Assembly (NCBI RefSeq): GCF_014284365.1
Contig: NZ_JACOGG010000005.1
Span: 1-64,000 of the forward strand
Direction: 5' to 3'
DNA length: 64,000 nucleotides
From: Cognatundibacterium rugosum
GTDB lineage: Bacteria > Pseudomonadota > Gammaproteobacteria > Burkholderiales > Burkholderiaceae_D
Shown: one piece after another, positions 63,911 to 64,000 of the stretch
Layout of the letters: each line of letters starts with the position of its first letter
Numbering within the stretch: the first letter of the stretch is position 1
Position numbers and translations under genes: made by a program
Notes under the pieces: model-generated
The model's database searches: none
What the model saw: the letters and a program-made list of their open reading frames with translations, nothing else
What the model was told of the DNA's origin: nothing

Positions 63911-64000
63911 ATGGAAGCGACCCTGACCCACGAATGGCAATCACTGCTGAAAACCAGCCAGTCCGGCATACGCCCCTCCGACGATCTGGTGGTCGCTGGA
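63911..64000 (+). CDS. fliI: Flagellum-specific ATPase FliI, 5' end only
   Basis: The first 30 codons, cut by the end of the window. The start MEATLTHEWQSLLKTSQ and the closing VVAG fit the N-terminal region of FliI just before its RLTR-type strand. The call rests mainly on position, 5 bases after fliH. Confidence 0.7.
   Translation, partial: MEATLTHEWQSLLKTSQSGIRPSDDLVVAG

Overview
The window reads as chromosomal DNA of a motile, polarly or laterally flagellated betaproteobacterium, most likely of the Oxalobacteraceae (Undibacterium/Herminiimonas/Janthinobacterium type). This is an inference from gene order: the accA-tilS-dnaQ group, the rne/rluC divergence with HAD, Rieske and sppA genes downstream, a mot-che operon preceded by flhDC, and cbb3 oxidase assembly genes. 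No species call is possible without a search. No rRNA, tRNA, CRISPR array or prophage was seen. The only mobile element is the right end of an IS66-type insertion at the extreme left.

Layout. 1-126: end of the IS66-like element. 145-6069: purL and an ArnT-like glycosyltransferase on the minus strand. 6088-7305: a degenerate EAL-HDOD protein. 7548-19882: one long minus-strand motility block in transcription order flhD, flhC, a membrane methyltransferase, motA, motB, a CheZ-like gene, cheY-like, cheA, cheW, an MCP, cheR, cheD, cheB, cheY, closed by a strong terminator. 20388-23598: accA, tilS, dnaQ. 24035-28365 (plus): TPR protein, L,D-transpeptidase, two cyclophilins, lpxH. 28373-30803: a YbbA-type ABC ATPase and tesA that share overlapping start codons, then mnmH. 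30773-33454: ccoS, ccoI and a detached metal-binding domain. 33856-37029: sppA, a Rieske protein, a phosphatase and rluC. 37659-41169: rne and greB. 41377-43808: an orphan NarL-type regulator and a diguanylate cyclase. 43997-51855 (minus): a GT41/SPINDLY glycosyltransferase with a CDP-sugar pathway. 52236-64000: flagellin, flaG, fliD, fliS, fliT, fliK-like, flhB-like, ycgR, fliE (reverse), fliF, fliG, fliH and the start of fliI.

How it fits together. Most of the window builds, drives or decorates the flagellum. FlhDC should activate early genes; MotAB power the motor; CheA/W/Y/R/B/D and the MCP steer it; YcgR, the GGDEF protein and the EAL-HDOD protein connect it to cyclic di-GMP. The sugar operon lies divergent to flagellin and is well placed to make and attach a CDP-derived, C-methylated, perhaps acetylated deoxyhexose to flagellin.

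The two observations I rate highest are (i) two near-consensus sigma-28 promoters in tandem, 69 bp apart, pointing at the master regulator flhDC, which suggests that a late-class sigma factor feeds back on the top of the hierarchy, and (ii) the flagellin glycosylation operon with an unusual inferred sugar. A short CheZ-like protein in a non-standard place, a split ccoI and the overlapping ybbA/tesA starts are also worth attention.
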